A program made the translations under genes and the position numbers. The notes below the pieces were generated by a model that saw only the letters and a list, made by a program, of their open reading frames with translations, searched no databases and was not told the DNA's origin. Positions 27,308 to 36,168 of a DNA stretch of 64,000 nt are shown here, piece by piece. The first letter of the stretch is position 1, and each line of letters opens with the position of its first letter. The DNA comes from UMGS621 sp964468815 (GTDB lineage: Bacteria; Bacillota; Clostridia; Christensenellales; Borkfalkiaceae), in assembly GCA_964468815.1 (NCBI GenBank), contig CAYXWN010000003.1, forward strand, positions 1-64,000, in the 5' to 3' direction.

Positions 27308-27406
27308 ATGCCGAATTTATTTTTGCAAGCCGTTTATTCAATAGACGTTTTCCGGACGAAAAACGATGACGAATCGAGCCGCGGCGAGTTGTCGTTATAC
27401 AGATAA
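27308..27406 (+). CDS. Possible 32-residue leader peptide
   Basis: An ATG with a GGGAGAG site 7-8 bp before it opens a 32-codon frame (MPNLFLQAVYSIDVF...) inside the leader of the HTH-ADP-ribosylglycohydrolase gene, ending 22 bp before that start. No run of a single amino acid suggests classical attenuation. It may be a chance frame. Confidence 0.3.
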   Translation: MPNLFLQAVYSIDVFRTKNDDESSRGELSLYR

Positions 27407-27428
27407 AAATATACAGGAAGGGGAAAAT

Positions 27429-29009
27429 ATGGAAATTGGTCGTATCATTGCAAAATTAAGAAATGACGCAAATTTGACGCAGGTGCAACTTTCGGAATTA
27501 TTAGGGGTTTCGCAACAATCCATTCAAAAATGGGAGAGCGGACTTTCTACGCCTAATTTAGAGAAAATCGTGTTGCTTTCTAAATATTTTGACGTATCGC
27601 TTGACGCGTTGGTTTTGGGGCGCGAAAATCGCGTCGTTGAAGAAATGAATAAAATGCTCGCAATAAAACCGCAATATCACAATATCCACGATTGGGAATT
27701 TTATTCGTCGAATTTGCAGGTTGAATATCAGCAAGCGATTGACGAAGGGCTTGCCGTAGAACCATATAAAGATTTGTTTTTTGCGGTTTCGCGATTACCG
27801 AAAAGCGAAATAAAAGCAAAACTGGGCGACGTCTTGTTCGAAATCGTAGCGTCTGCCAAAAGCAAGAGCGATTATCCGTATATAGAGCCGTCTAATCTTG
27901 AGCAAATCAGAGAATTGCGGAAAAATTTTGAAATGGTTTTTCCGATGACGAAGATTGCGCTTGAAGAAAAAATACACGGTGCTTGGGTTGGGCGAATTTG
28001 CGGCTGTATGCTCGGAAAAACGGTAGAAGGGATTCGCACGAACGAACTCGTTCCCTTTTTGAAGGAAACCGATAATTATCCGATGCGCCGATATATTTAC
28101 CGAAGCGATATTACGAAAGAAATTGTCGAGAAATACAGTTTCGGGTTTGTCGGAAGATGTTATGCCGATGAAATTGACGGAATGCCGATTGACGACGATA
28201 CGAATTACGTGATCCTTGCGCAAGAAATAATCGAACAATACGGAAGGGATTTTACTCCGTTTGACGTGGCGCAAGCGTGGTTGAAATATCAAGGAAAAGA
28301 TGCTTATTGTACGGCGGAGCGAGTGGCTTATTGTAATTTTGTCAACGGCTTTTATCCGCCGGAATCCGCCGTTTATAAAAACCCGTATCGCGAGTGGATC
28401 GGTGCGCAGATTAGGGGGGACTATTTTGGATATATTAATCCGGGAAATCCCGAACTTGCCGCCGAAATGGCTTGGCGCGACGCCTCGGTTTCCCATATTA
28501 AAAACGGAATATACGGAGAAATGTTTGTTGCGGCAATGATCGCGGTTGCCGCCGTTACCGACAACGTTGAACAAATCATTCGCGGCGGCATTGCGCAGAT
28601 TCCGTATACTTCGCGATTGTATAAAGAAATTATCTCCGTATTGGATGCGTTTCGGGGTGGTGTTTCGCAGAAAAAGTGCTTTGATATGATTCACGATAAA
28701 TATGACGAGTATTCGGCGCATGGTTGGTGTCATGCAATTCCTAACGCAATGATTGTCGTTGCGTCGTTGCTGTATGGCGGCGGAGATTACGGAACGTCTA
28801 TTTGTTTGGCGGTTGAAACCGGATTCGATACCGATTGCAACGGGGCGACCGTCGGTTCTGTTTTAGGAATGGCAAACGGAATCCGATCTGTTTCGGAATA
28901 TTGGACGAAGCCGTTCAAAGATACTTTAAATACGTCTGTTTTCGGTGTGGGAAAAGTGAAAATTTCAGATCGGGTAAAGTTAACCGTGAAGCACGTTTCT
29001 CAACAATAA
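27429..29009 (+). CDS. HTH regulator fused to an ADP-ribosylglycohydrolase
   Basis: A 526-residue fusion. Residues 1-60 are an XRE/Cro-type helix-turn-helix (LTQVQLSELLGVSQQSIQKWESG). After a linker, residues about 175-505 form an ADP-ribosylglycohydrolase (DraG/ARH) domain. Its metal-binding acids are seen in Asp255-257-Thr258 (PIDDDTNYV) and Asp467-Thr-Asp469 (ETGFDTDCNGATVGS), the latter matching the GGDTDT block of the family. ARH enzymes remove ADP-ribose from proteins or other targets. The domain pairing suggests a regulator that binds DNA and senses or erases ADP-ribose. The start at 27429 has AGGAAGGGG upstream. No partner toxin is adjacent. Confidence 0.88.
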   Translation: MEIGRIIAKLRNDANLTQVQLSELLGVSQQSIQKWESGLSTPNLEKIVLLSKYFDVSLDALVLGRENRVVEEMNKMLAIKPQYHNIHDWEFYSSNLQVEYQQAIDEGLAVEPYKDLFFAVSRLPKSEIKAKLGDVLFEIVASAKSKSDYPYIEPSNLEQIRELRKNFEMVFPMTKIALEEKIHGAWVGRICGCMLGKTVEGIRTNELVPFLKETDNYPMRRYIYRSDITKEIVEKYSFGFVGRCYADEIDGMPIDDDTNYVILAQEIIEQYGRDFTPFDVAQAWLKYQGKDAYCTAERVAYCNFVNGFYPPESAVYKNPYREWIGAQIRGDYFGYINPGNPELAAEMAWRDASVSHIKNGIYGEMFVAAMIAVAAVTDNVEQIIRGGIAQIPYTSRLYKEIISVLDAFRGGVSQKKCFDMIHDKYDEYSAHGWCHAIPNAMIVVASLLYGGGDYGTSICLAVETGFDTDCNGATVGSVLGMANGIRSVSEYWTKPFKDTLNTSVFGVGKVKISDRVKLTVKHVSQQ

Positions 29010-29024
29010 AACGTATTTAACGAT

Positions 29025-29262
29025 GTAAAAAACAAGTTGCGATAAAAAAGATTAGGAAAAGAGACTGCGAACGCCCTTTCAAATTGGTTGAAAGAGAGGA
29101 TACGCAGCCTTTTTTTTATTAAACTATTTTTAAGAGTGTAATTCCGCCTTCGGCGATCGTCGCGGTGACGGATGAGGTATTTTCCAAAGAAAATTCGGTG
29201 GCGGCGGTTGTCGTGCGGAGAATTGTTCCCGATACGTTAGCCTGGGTGGCTGCGATTGAAAC
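29025..29262 (-). pseudogene. Displaced copy of the 3' end of the collagen-like gene
   Basis: This 238-bp block is identical except for four bases, with no gaps, to 53421-53658. It contains the last ~48 codons of the collagen-like protein (stop at 29119-29121) and that gene's downstream hairpin. Similarity stops abruptly at 29262, where the tandem repeats begin. No start or collagen region is present, so it is a dead fragment. Confidence 0.9.
29064..29118 (+). terminator. Terminator after the HTH-ADP-ribosylglycohydrolase gene
   Basis: Imperfect stem CTGCGAACGCCCTTTCAA / TTGAAAG...GCAG followed by eight T residues on the plus strand. It arrived with the duplicated collagen-gene segment and now lies about 55 bp after the plus-strand gene. 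Confidence 0.7.
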
Positions 29263-29298
29263 ATTCGTCCCCACGCGCGAACTATAATAATTCACCCC

Positions 29299-29634
29299 TT
29301 ATAATAATCCCGAACCATATTCGTTCCATGCGCGCGGACTATAACAATTTAAAACCTTGAAAAGTGCGCGTTCCCACGCGCGCACACATTCCGCGCGCGG
29401 TTATAATAATCCCAAACCATATTCGTCCCTACGCGCGCGGACTAAAACAATTTAAAACCTTGAAAAGTGCGCGTTCCCACGCGCGCACACATTCCGCGCG
29501 CGGTTATAATAATCCCAAACCATATTCGTCCCTACGCGCGCGGACTATAACAATTTAAAACCTTGAAAAGCGCGCGTTCTCACGCGCGCACGCATTCCGC
29601 GCGCGGTTATAATAATCCCAAACCATATTCCATT
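29299..29634. repeat. 103-bp tandem repeat, three copies plus a partial
   Basis: Units start at TTATAATAATCCC at 29299, 29401, 29504 and 29607. Each is an AT-rich stretch followed by two CG-rich islands (CGCGCGGACTATAACAATTT, and GTGCGCG...CGCGCGCAC hairpins). Copies differ at only a few bases, so the amplification is recent. No reading frame is conserved in a way that suggests protein. Confidence 0.85.
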
Positions 29635-30060
29635 CACGCTCGCGTGCTATAACAAATTAAACCTTAATATCTCCAAACCTTATATAATAACAATCAAAAT
29701 CGTTATACTTCACACTCGCGCCACGCTCGCGCTCGCCCTATCTCTCTTATGAGACCGCACGCGTTGCGTGCGGTCTCATAAGTAAATAATCCTAAACCTT
29801 ACTTCCTTCGCCTTGTGCGATAAGAATATTCGTTTCGCTCGCGCTTGCTTTTCTTTACTACTTCTCTCGCACAGAGAGCGAGAGAAGTAGTGTGATAATC
29901 TAAAACCATATTCCATTCACGCTCGCGTGCTATAACAATTTAAACCTTAATATCTGCAAACCTTATATTATAACAATCAAAACCGTTATATCTCACACTC
30001 GCCCCACGCTCGCGCTATCCCGCTTATGAGTCTGCGCACGATGTTCGCGGTCACATAAGC
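29621..30060. repeat. Second, longer-spaced non-coding repeat with hairpins
   Basis: The stretch CCATTCACGCTCGCGTGCTATAACAA and the bases after it, including a TTAAACCTTAATATCT block, occur at about 29630 and again at about 29913. Between them are a hairpin with arms around CTTATGAGACCGCACGC (29748-29785) and one around CTTCTCTCGC (about 29858-29890). No gene is seen. Confidence 0.65.
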
Positions 30061-30099
30061 GAGATAAACCTAAATCAAAACGATATAAGGAATCGAAAC

Positions 30100-30133
30100 G
30101 GGGGGAGAAAAGGGGAGTGCGAGGGGGGAGGGG
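30100..30133 (+). promoter_or_regulatory. Possible G-quadruplex motif upstream of the giant lipoprotein promoter
   Basis: Four G-runs of six, four, six and four (30100-30105, 30112-30115, 30123-30128, 30130-30133) with loops of 6, 7 and 1 nt lie about 55 bp upstream of the -35. The composition is far from the AT-rich surroundings. Folding and function are inferred. Confidence 0.5.
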
Positions 30134-30187
30134 ATTAGAAATTTTGCACAAATCCATAATTTATGAAATAAAGTATTAAAATAGTCG

Positions 30188-30216
30188 TTGACTTTTTTGA
30201 TTTGGCATAGTATAAT
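30188..30216 (+). promoter_or_regulatory. Promoter of the giant lipoprotein gene
   Basis: TTGACT (30188-30193) and TATAAT (30211-30216) with a 17-bp spacer. The leader is about 120 nt, purine-rich, and ends in an AGGAGG site at 30329-30334. This predicts strong expression. Confidence 0.82.
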
Positions 30217-30342
30217 GAACATATCTATGAGAAGGCTCTCGGGCGGTTTCTACCCTTTTCGCGATAAGAGGGGAGGGAGAGGAAAGGGCAGACGAGCACT
30301 TTTCAAGAAATAAACCAGTAAATTTTATAGGAGGTCCTATTA

Positions 30343-33300
30343 ATGAGAAACAAGTTACTGACGTTGATTTTGGCGGTAGCATTGTGCTTCTCGATGTCCT
30401 TCGTGGTTGCTTGTGATAGCACGCCGAAGATTTCGGGCAGTACCGTGAACGTCGAAGTCGGACAAACGGCTGAACTTTTTTCTGCCGAAGAGGGGGTCGT
30501 GTTGGCTGACGTCACGGTTGAGATTAAAAACGAGACGATAGCCACGTGGACGACCGGCACGAAAGAAGTAAAGGGCGTTGCACAAGGTTTAACGGCAGCG
30601 GATATCACGTACGGCGATACGAAGATAACCGTATACGTAAACGTAATCGACAACAGCGAGTTAAACGCGTTGAAAGCTTCTTTAACCGAGAAGACCGATG
30701 CGTTGACGCAAGCGTTGGCGAGCCAGAAGACCGAATTGACGAAAGCGATCAACGACGCGAAAACCGCGTTGGATAAGACGATCGCGGATTTGGAGATCGC
30801 GGATATCGGCGGTTTGACCGATAAACTCGCAACCCTCCAAACCAAAGCGGATGCCGCTTCGTCGATTAAAGAGGTAAAGGATTTGGTGGAAGACTTAACA
30901 GCGACGGTTAACGACATCAACACCGCTTTAACTCAGAAAATCGCGAGCGAAAAGGCTGCTTTGCAGGCAAACATCGACGCTGCGAACACTGCGATTACGA
31001 ACTTAAAGACGCAGTTGGAAGGTGCCGACACCGCTTTAAAGAATGAGTTGAACGGTAAGATCAACGATTTGCAGGGGCAAATCACGGCGAATGCAAACGC
31101 GATCGCTGCTTTAAATGAGAAAGATATTGCGTTGCAGAACCAGATCAATACGCTGGATGCGGCTCTTGACTCCTTAACCGGTCGTGTTACCGCTGCGGAA
31201 GGCAAGATCGCCGATCTTGAAAGCGCGATTGCGGATCTTGAAGATGAAATCGAGGCTAACCTCAATGATGCTAACGCTGACGCGGCACTCGCTGATGCGA
31301 AATTGGCTGCGAAGATCGAGATTTTAAGCGCCGTTTACGAAAAGGGTTTGTTGACCTATGATTTGAGCGCGATTGACGCTGCGACTTCGGTAGAAGAAAT
31401 CGCAACTGCGAAAGCGGAAATCTTAGAAGATTTGGCTGATGCGAACGAGCTTATCAAAAACGCGAAGGTAGAAGCTGCTTCCGACATTATCGTATATTAC
31501 GAAAAAGAACTTGCCGGACAGGTTGAGTCCTACGCGCATGCAAGCAAGACGGACGTTCAACTTGCGATCTCCAAAGAGCGTGAAGTTGCGTTTGTTAAGA
31601 TTTTGTTTGCCGATACGGTTGAAGAAATCGAGGCAATCGTGGCTGAATTCGAAGCAAATTGCGAGAAGATCATCGACGACTATACCGCTATGGACGAATT
31701 CGCCGAAGCGGTAGAAGCGTTCTATATGGCGCGCAGAACCGATGGTATCACCATTTCCAGCAAATCTACGATTGCCGGACTCAAAGCGCAGTATGAAGAG
31801 TTGAGCGAGGAAGCGCTTGAGCTTTTGGCAGAGGTAGAAATCAAGGTTTACTTTGCTGACGTGATCGAAGAAGCTCCCGACGAAGACGCTGTTGTCGCGA
31901 CGGCTGTGACGCCTGCTGAGGAACAACCCGAAGACGTTCTTGTGACCGCCGCTTATGCGAAGATCTTTGAGATCGAAGCGGTTGTTGATTTAATCGCAGA
32001 GCATTACGTTGCCGGCAGCGAAGTTGCCGAAGAAGATAAAACACTTTGCGTTGGCGGTCAAAATTTCACGGTAAACGAAGAAAGCGTACTGATCTTAATC
32101 GACAAGTACTTGGCTGAAAGAAAAACGAGTTTGCAAGACATCGCAGACAAGTATGAAGCACTCGGATTGTATCAATATTACATGAAGGGTGAAAGAGGCA
32201 ATTCGGACGATAAGTGGTTGGACGGTGCGAAAGCGCAAGATATCGTTGACTTGTTGAACAGCGAAAGTTATGCAAACGAATTCATTGCTAGATTCGTTGC
32301 CGCTGTAATCCCCGAGGGGGAAACGGCTACGACCTACAATGCGTATATTACCGCATTGTATACGGCGAAAATTCACGACGCTGATTCCAGAGCATGGAAG
32401 TACGTTGAAGAACACGCTCCGCAAGTTGCTGCGTTCTATCCGTTCTATACGGCTCTTGTCGGTAAACTCGACGGTTCCGTTGCGGATGCTACTCTTGCGA
32501 CTGTTTTAACCGCTTTGGGTTCTGTAACTGTTCCCACCGCACCTGCTGAAGATGCTACGGCTGTTCAGAAACTCTATTGGGCTGAACTGAAAGCCGCTTA
32601 TCTCGATACGGCTGAGGCTGTATTGGCTTCTGCGAAGAACGTTTACACCTACGGCTCGAAGACTAACCATGACTATGTAGCTGGTGACGAAGTTTATGAT
32701 GACCGTATCGCTGCCGTAGTCGGTACTGAAACCGCTCAGAGCGTTAAGGCTGTATATAACACGTTGTTAGAAAACGTTGTTGCTGCCGATTATTTCGCGG
32801 CAACCATCACGACGGCTGACACCGGTAAGTACGCGCTTATGATTAACAATTATGAAACAGAGTATACGAATGCTTCTAATTTCATCAATTTGTTAGTCAA
32901 TGAAGTAAACTTCGGTGGTGTCGCAGGTGTGTTCACGTCTGAACGTACCGCGTTCAAGACCAATTTGGATAATACTTATAATGCGCTTACCAATTTCGCT
33001 AAGCTCTATGTGATCGATTTGCCGTATAATGTCTACTATACTTACGCGTCATTGACCAATGTCAATATCGTTGATGCTTATGACGTTTATGTTCAGGCTG
33101 TGGTGAATCCTTGGTTAGCGGAAACGCCGAAGACGCCGAACGCTAAGTTGTATAACGGAACGTACACGGCTGAAACGGCTGCTAAGATGATTACCAACTA
33201 CCTCGCAACGGCGAAGAAGGTATTCGACGATATCAAGTTGATTCGCGAGTACGCAGGTTTGAATATCACCAGTGACGACGTTGCTTCTTTTGCGAAACCG

Positions 33301-36168
33301 ATGACGACCACTGCTGAAAATCGTTATGCGGCAATGGCTGCTTACAATACGTACAAGGAATTGATCTTAAATGCCGACTACGGCAGAATCGCTTCCGACT
33401 ACGTAACGGTTGAAAACAATGCGGCTGCGAAGGTGGTTGAACAGCACTTCGATACCGATTATCAAGCGGCGTTGAAGTTCCTCACTGCGGTTGCAAACCA
33501 TAGTTTCGACGCTTACACCGTTACCACGGGTGAGGGCGAAGATGCGGTTACCGCACCGAAGTATGAATCCTTCGGCGAAGGCTTCTTTGAGGAGATTTTG
33601 GAAATTTCCGCCTCCGACGAATTCGCGTTGTACTATATCGTCGGTGTCTACTTTGATTCTGTTAGTGAAACGATTGTAACTGATGCTGCTATGTACGGTA
33701 TTTTGTCCTGCTATAGTGTGTTTGCTTTTGGGAGTGTCGAAGGAGATGTTGCGATTGCAGGACAGATCACGGCGAAATTGCTCGACGTTCTCAATGCGGA
33801 TATGGAAAGTGATGACGAACAGTATGCGTCTGTTGCAGCCTTTATTGAGAAAGTGAAAGAATTTATTGACGAATATGCGAACAATATCTTCGGCACGATC
33901 GAAGGTGGAGCGTTCACTCCGGCATTTGATGACGAAGCGATCGCGAAACTTGTGAAAGACTATATTGATTCCATCCGGACCACGTATGACTTTACGGTTG
34001 CGTTGTACAACGGTGCGGCTTCCCTCGAAGCGGCTGACTCGTTGGCAACCGAACTCGCAACGGCGTATGCGCTTGTCGATGGTCAAACGATTAAGACGGA
34101 ATACTTAGATGCTACGTATGCGAACGTATACGCTGACTATCTGGCACTTCTTGGCAACATCACGGCGGATGAAGAAGCGGAAGACGGTATCTCCGTCCCG
34201 ACGATTCACACCTATGCGTTGATTGAAACTTGGATGTCCGATTACGTCGGTCACGGCTTAATCCTCGCGAAAGACCTTGCTTCTAAGGTTGCAAATGCTG
34301 CTGCCGGCCAGGCTTGCGTTGACGCTTATGAAGCGTTGATCGCGGAAGCGCCGCTTGCATACTACTACCTCAGCGAAGAGTTGAGATCGGAATACCTCAG
34401 AATCGCGAAAGAGAAGATGACCAACGACGCGATCAACATGATTGCTCTCTACGTTGCGAACTACTCCAAGCTTACCGATGAGGATAAGAACAATGCTGAA
34501 ATGGTTGCTCCGATTGCGTCCACCATCAATACTTGGTTCAAGATCCTTGATCAGTATGCGAAGGAAGATGATGATTTGAGTGCGGCTATGGAATCGAGAA
34601 TCAATGAGGCTGCTGCTACGGCTGGATTCCCGACCGCAGGCACGAAGGTTCTCAATACGACTTACACCTCTGCTTACGCGGCGGCACGTGCACTCGTTGC
34701 GATCCCCGACGCATATGCGGCACAAATGGTTGAATTGCTCGATACGTTCAATGCGACGCTCGAAGAGTTCCATAGCAAGCCCAACACCAGCACGTACTTC
34801 ACGGTAACGAGCGGTGCTGACCTTGACAAGTGGACCAACGATGAGACGAAGGGCTTGCAGGCAATCTGTGACGAGGTTGTTGAAATCCAAGCGAACCTTG
34901 CATACTTCAACAACATTAAGGGTATTGCGGATTACAACTACGGCGAAGCAAAACTTGCTGATGCGATCACCAAGGCGGACACCGATTTGACGAACGCTTA
35001 TGCGAAGATCGACGAAATGCAGGTTGCAATCGCGAATGTAATTTCCGTCTACACCGTTGCAAACGTTAAGACCACTATCTCCACGATCGATGGTTACGTT
35101 TACGAAAACGATTACAACAAGGCATTGACGAAGTTCAAGGAAGCATGCGATGCACTTAAGACCACCGTTCATACTGCAACCGAAAAGGCTTACAACTATG
35201 ACTGGACGAAGGATACCGCAATCGCTGCTAACAGAACGGCTGTTGAAAACCTTTGCAGAGAAATCGACGAATTGATCTCCGCTATCACGAGTATGAACAC
35301 CGCGTACTTCGAAGTGATCCCGAGCGGCTTGACCGTGACGACCACTCCGGCTGAATACAAGGCTCTTACGAGTGAAGAAAGAGAAGCGAAGCAGGCTGCG
35401 ATTAAGGAAGCGTTGAAGAACGATTGCCATATCGAAGATCCCAAGACGGTTGCTGCGATTATTTCCAGAATGATCTTGACCGATGAGGAAATGATCAACG
35501 CGATCGACACGAACGTTGCGCTCTTGGATACAAACTACGCTTACACTGTTGCAAACAACACTGCGGTTCAAGCGAAGATCGATGCTGTAAAGAACGACAA
35601 AGCTGACAAAACGTTAGTAGAAGCGTGGCTCGCCTCCTATGGCGAGCTCACCGCTGAAACTTCTGCGGAGACCAAAGCGGAAGCGTTAAGAGAAGCATAC
35701 GATATGTTGAAAGACGGCGACGGTTCGTTAAAGACTGAAAAGCAAGCAGCGCGCATTCGCGAACAAGCGCTCGATTTACAGAACGAAGTTAGAACCGCGA
35801 CCAAGACCTTGTTGGACTTGAAAGCGGATTTCGATGCAAAGACTGCTGCGTTAACCGCTGCTCGGCAAGCAGAAGAAGCAGCGCTTGTGGATCTTAACGA
35901 AGCGAATGCAAGCAGTGATCCCGATGTGATTCATGCAGCGTCCGAATATCATACTATTTGCCAGATAAATACTCTTGATGCGGCAGAAGAAAAAGATTCT
36001 GCCGAAGAGGCTTACAACAACGCGAAAGAGGCTTACGCTTACACCTACACCGATGGTGAAACGACCGTTTACGTGTTCGCAGTTCCTTCGGGCGTAAACG
36101 GATATGACTTGTTAACGGAGTTTTTCACTTTAGGCACGGTAGTTTTTGCTAGCATCGCTGCTGAATAA
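30343..36168 (+). CDS. Giant secreted lipoprotein of unknown family, coiled-coil rich
   Basis: A 1941-residue exported protein that I do not recognise. A signal peptide and lipobox FVVAC (Cys24) predict lipid anchoring on the outer face of the membrane. Residues about 32-103 look like a small beta-sandwich of bacterial Ig type (SGSTVNVEVGQTAELF ... TKITVYVNVID). Residues about 105-330 form a long coiled coil of Ala/Leu/Lys/Glu heptads. The next ~1450 residues are Ala/Tyr/Glu-rich and mainly helical without clear membrane segments or exact repeats. A second coiled coil lies near 1810-1910. No sorting signal, SLH or catalytic motif is seen. Strong promoter and ribosome site; encoded alone. Confidence 0.85.
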   Translation: MRNKLLTLILAVALCFSMSFVVACDSTPKISGSTVNVEVGQTAELFSAEEGVVLADVTVEIKNETIATWTTGTKEVKGVAQGLTAADITYGDTKITVYVNVIDNSELNALKASLTEKTDALTQALASQKTELTKAINDAKTALDKTIADLEIADIGGLTDKLATLQTKADAASSIKEVKDLVEDLTATVNDINTALTQKIASEKAALQANIDAANTAITNLKTQLEGADTALKNELNGKINDLQGQITANANAIAALNEKDIALQNQINTLDAALDSLTGRVTAAEGKIADLESAIADLEDEIEANLNDANADAALADAKLAAKIEILSAVYEKGLLTYDLSAIDAATSVEEIATAKAEILEDLADANELIKNAKVEAASDIIVYYEKELAGQVESYAHASKTDVQLAISKEREVAFVKILFADTVEEIEAIVAEFEANCEKIIDDYTAMDEFAEAVEAFYMARRTDGITISSKSTIAGLKAQYEELSEEALELLAEVEIKVYFADVIEEAPDEDAVVATAVTPAEEQPEDVLVTAAYAKIFEIEAVVDLIAEHYVAGSEVAEEDKTLCVGGQNFTVNEESVLILIDKYLAERKTSLQDIADKYEALGLYQYYMKGERGNSDDKWLDGAKAQDIVDLLNSESYANEFIARFVAAVIPEGETATTYNAYITALYTAKIHDADSRAWKYVEEHAPQVAAFYPFYTALVGKLDGSVADATLATVLTALGSVTVPTAPAEDATAVQKLYWAELKAAYLDTAEAVLASAKNVYTYGSKTNHDYVAGDEVYDDRIAAVVGTETAQSVKAVYNTLLENVVAADYFAATITTADTGKYALMINNYETEYTNASNFINLLVNEVNFGGVAGVFTSERTAFKTNLDNTYNALTNFAKLYVIDLPYNVYYTYASLTNVNIVDAYDVYVQAVVNPWLAETPKTPNAKLYNGTYTAETAAKMITNYLATAKKVFDDIKLIREYAGLNITSDDVASFAKPMTTTAENRYAAMAAYNTYKELILNADYGRIASDYVTVENNAAAKVVEQHFDTDYQAALKFLTAVANHSFDAYTVTTGEGEDAVTAPKYESFGEGFFEEILEISASDEFALYYIVGVYFDSVSETIVTDAAMYGILSCYSVFAFGSVEGDVAIAGQITAKLLDVLNADMESDDEQYASVAAFIEKVKEFIDEYANNIFGTIEGGAFTPAFDDEAIAKLVKDYIDSIRTTYDFTVALYNGAASLEAADSLATELATAYALVDGQTIKTEYLDATYANVYADYLALLGNITADEEAEDGISVPTIHTYALIETWMSDYVGHGLILAKDLASKVANAAAGQACVDAYEALIAEAPLAYYYLSEELRSEYLRIAKEKMTNDAINMIALYVANYSKLTDEDKNNAEMVAPIASTINTWFKILDQYAKEDDDLSAAMESRINEAAATAGFPTAGTKVLNTTYTSAYAAARALVAIPDAYAAQMVELLDTFNATLEEFHSKPNTSTYFTVTSGADLDKWTNDETKGLQAICDEVVEIQANLAYFNNIKGIADYNYGEAKLADAITKADTDLTNAYAKIDEMQVAIANVISVYTVANVKTTISTIDGYVYENDYNKALTKFKEACDALKTTVHTATEKAYNYDWTKDTAIAANRTAVENLCREIDELISAITSMNTAYFEVIPSGLTVTTTPAEYKALTSEEREAKQAAIKEALKNDCHIEDPKTVAAIISRMILTDEEMINAIDTNVALLDTNYAYTVANNTAVQAKIDAVKNDKADKTLVEAWLASYGELTAETSAETKAEALREAYDMLKDGDGSLKTEKQAARIREQALDLQNEVRTATKTLLDLKADFDAKTAALTAARQAEEAALVDLNEANASSDPDVIHAASEYHTICQINTLDAAEEKDSAEEAYNNAKEAYAYTYTDGETTVYVFAVPSGVNGYDLLTEFFTLGTVVFASIAAE

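Larger units (their letters stand above)
26859..27428. other. Non-coding stretch between adh and the HTH-ADP-ribosylglycohydrolase gene
   Basis: It holds a terminator (26925-26961), a weak hairpin at 26866-26881, a strong promoter (27218-27246) and a possible leader ORF (27308-27406). Longer open frames here are low-complexity and on shadow frames, so no further gene is called. Confidence 0.6.

Noticed and set aside
29364..29558. Open frame across the 103-bp repeats
   Set aside because: The period is not a multiple of three, so the peptide is not repeated in frame; no ribosome site.
29299..29634. CRISPR array
   Set aside because: The 103-bp units are near-identical throughout with no spacers, and no cas gene is in the window.
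33367..34086. Long minus-strand open frames inside the giant lipoprotein gene (also 34258-35571)
   Set aside because: They mirror the Ala/Glu-rich codons of the real gene and lack ribosome sites and family matches.
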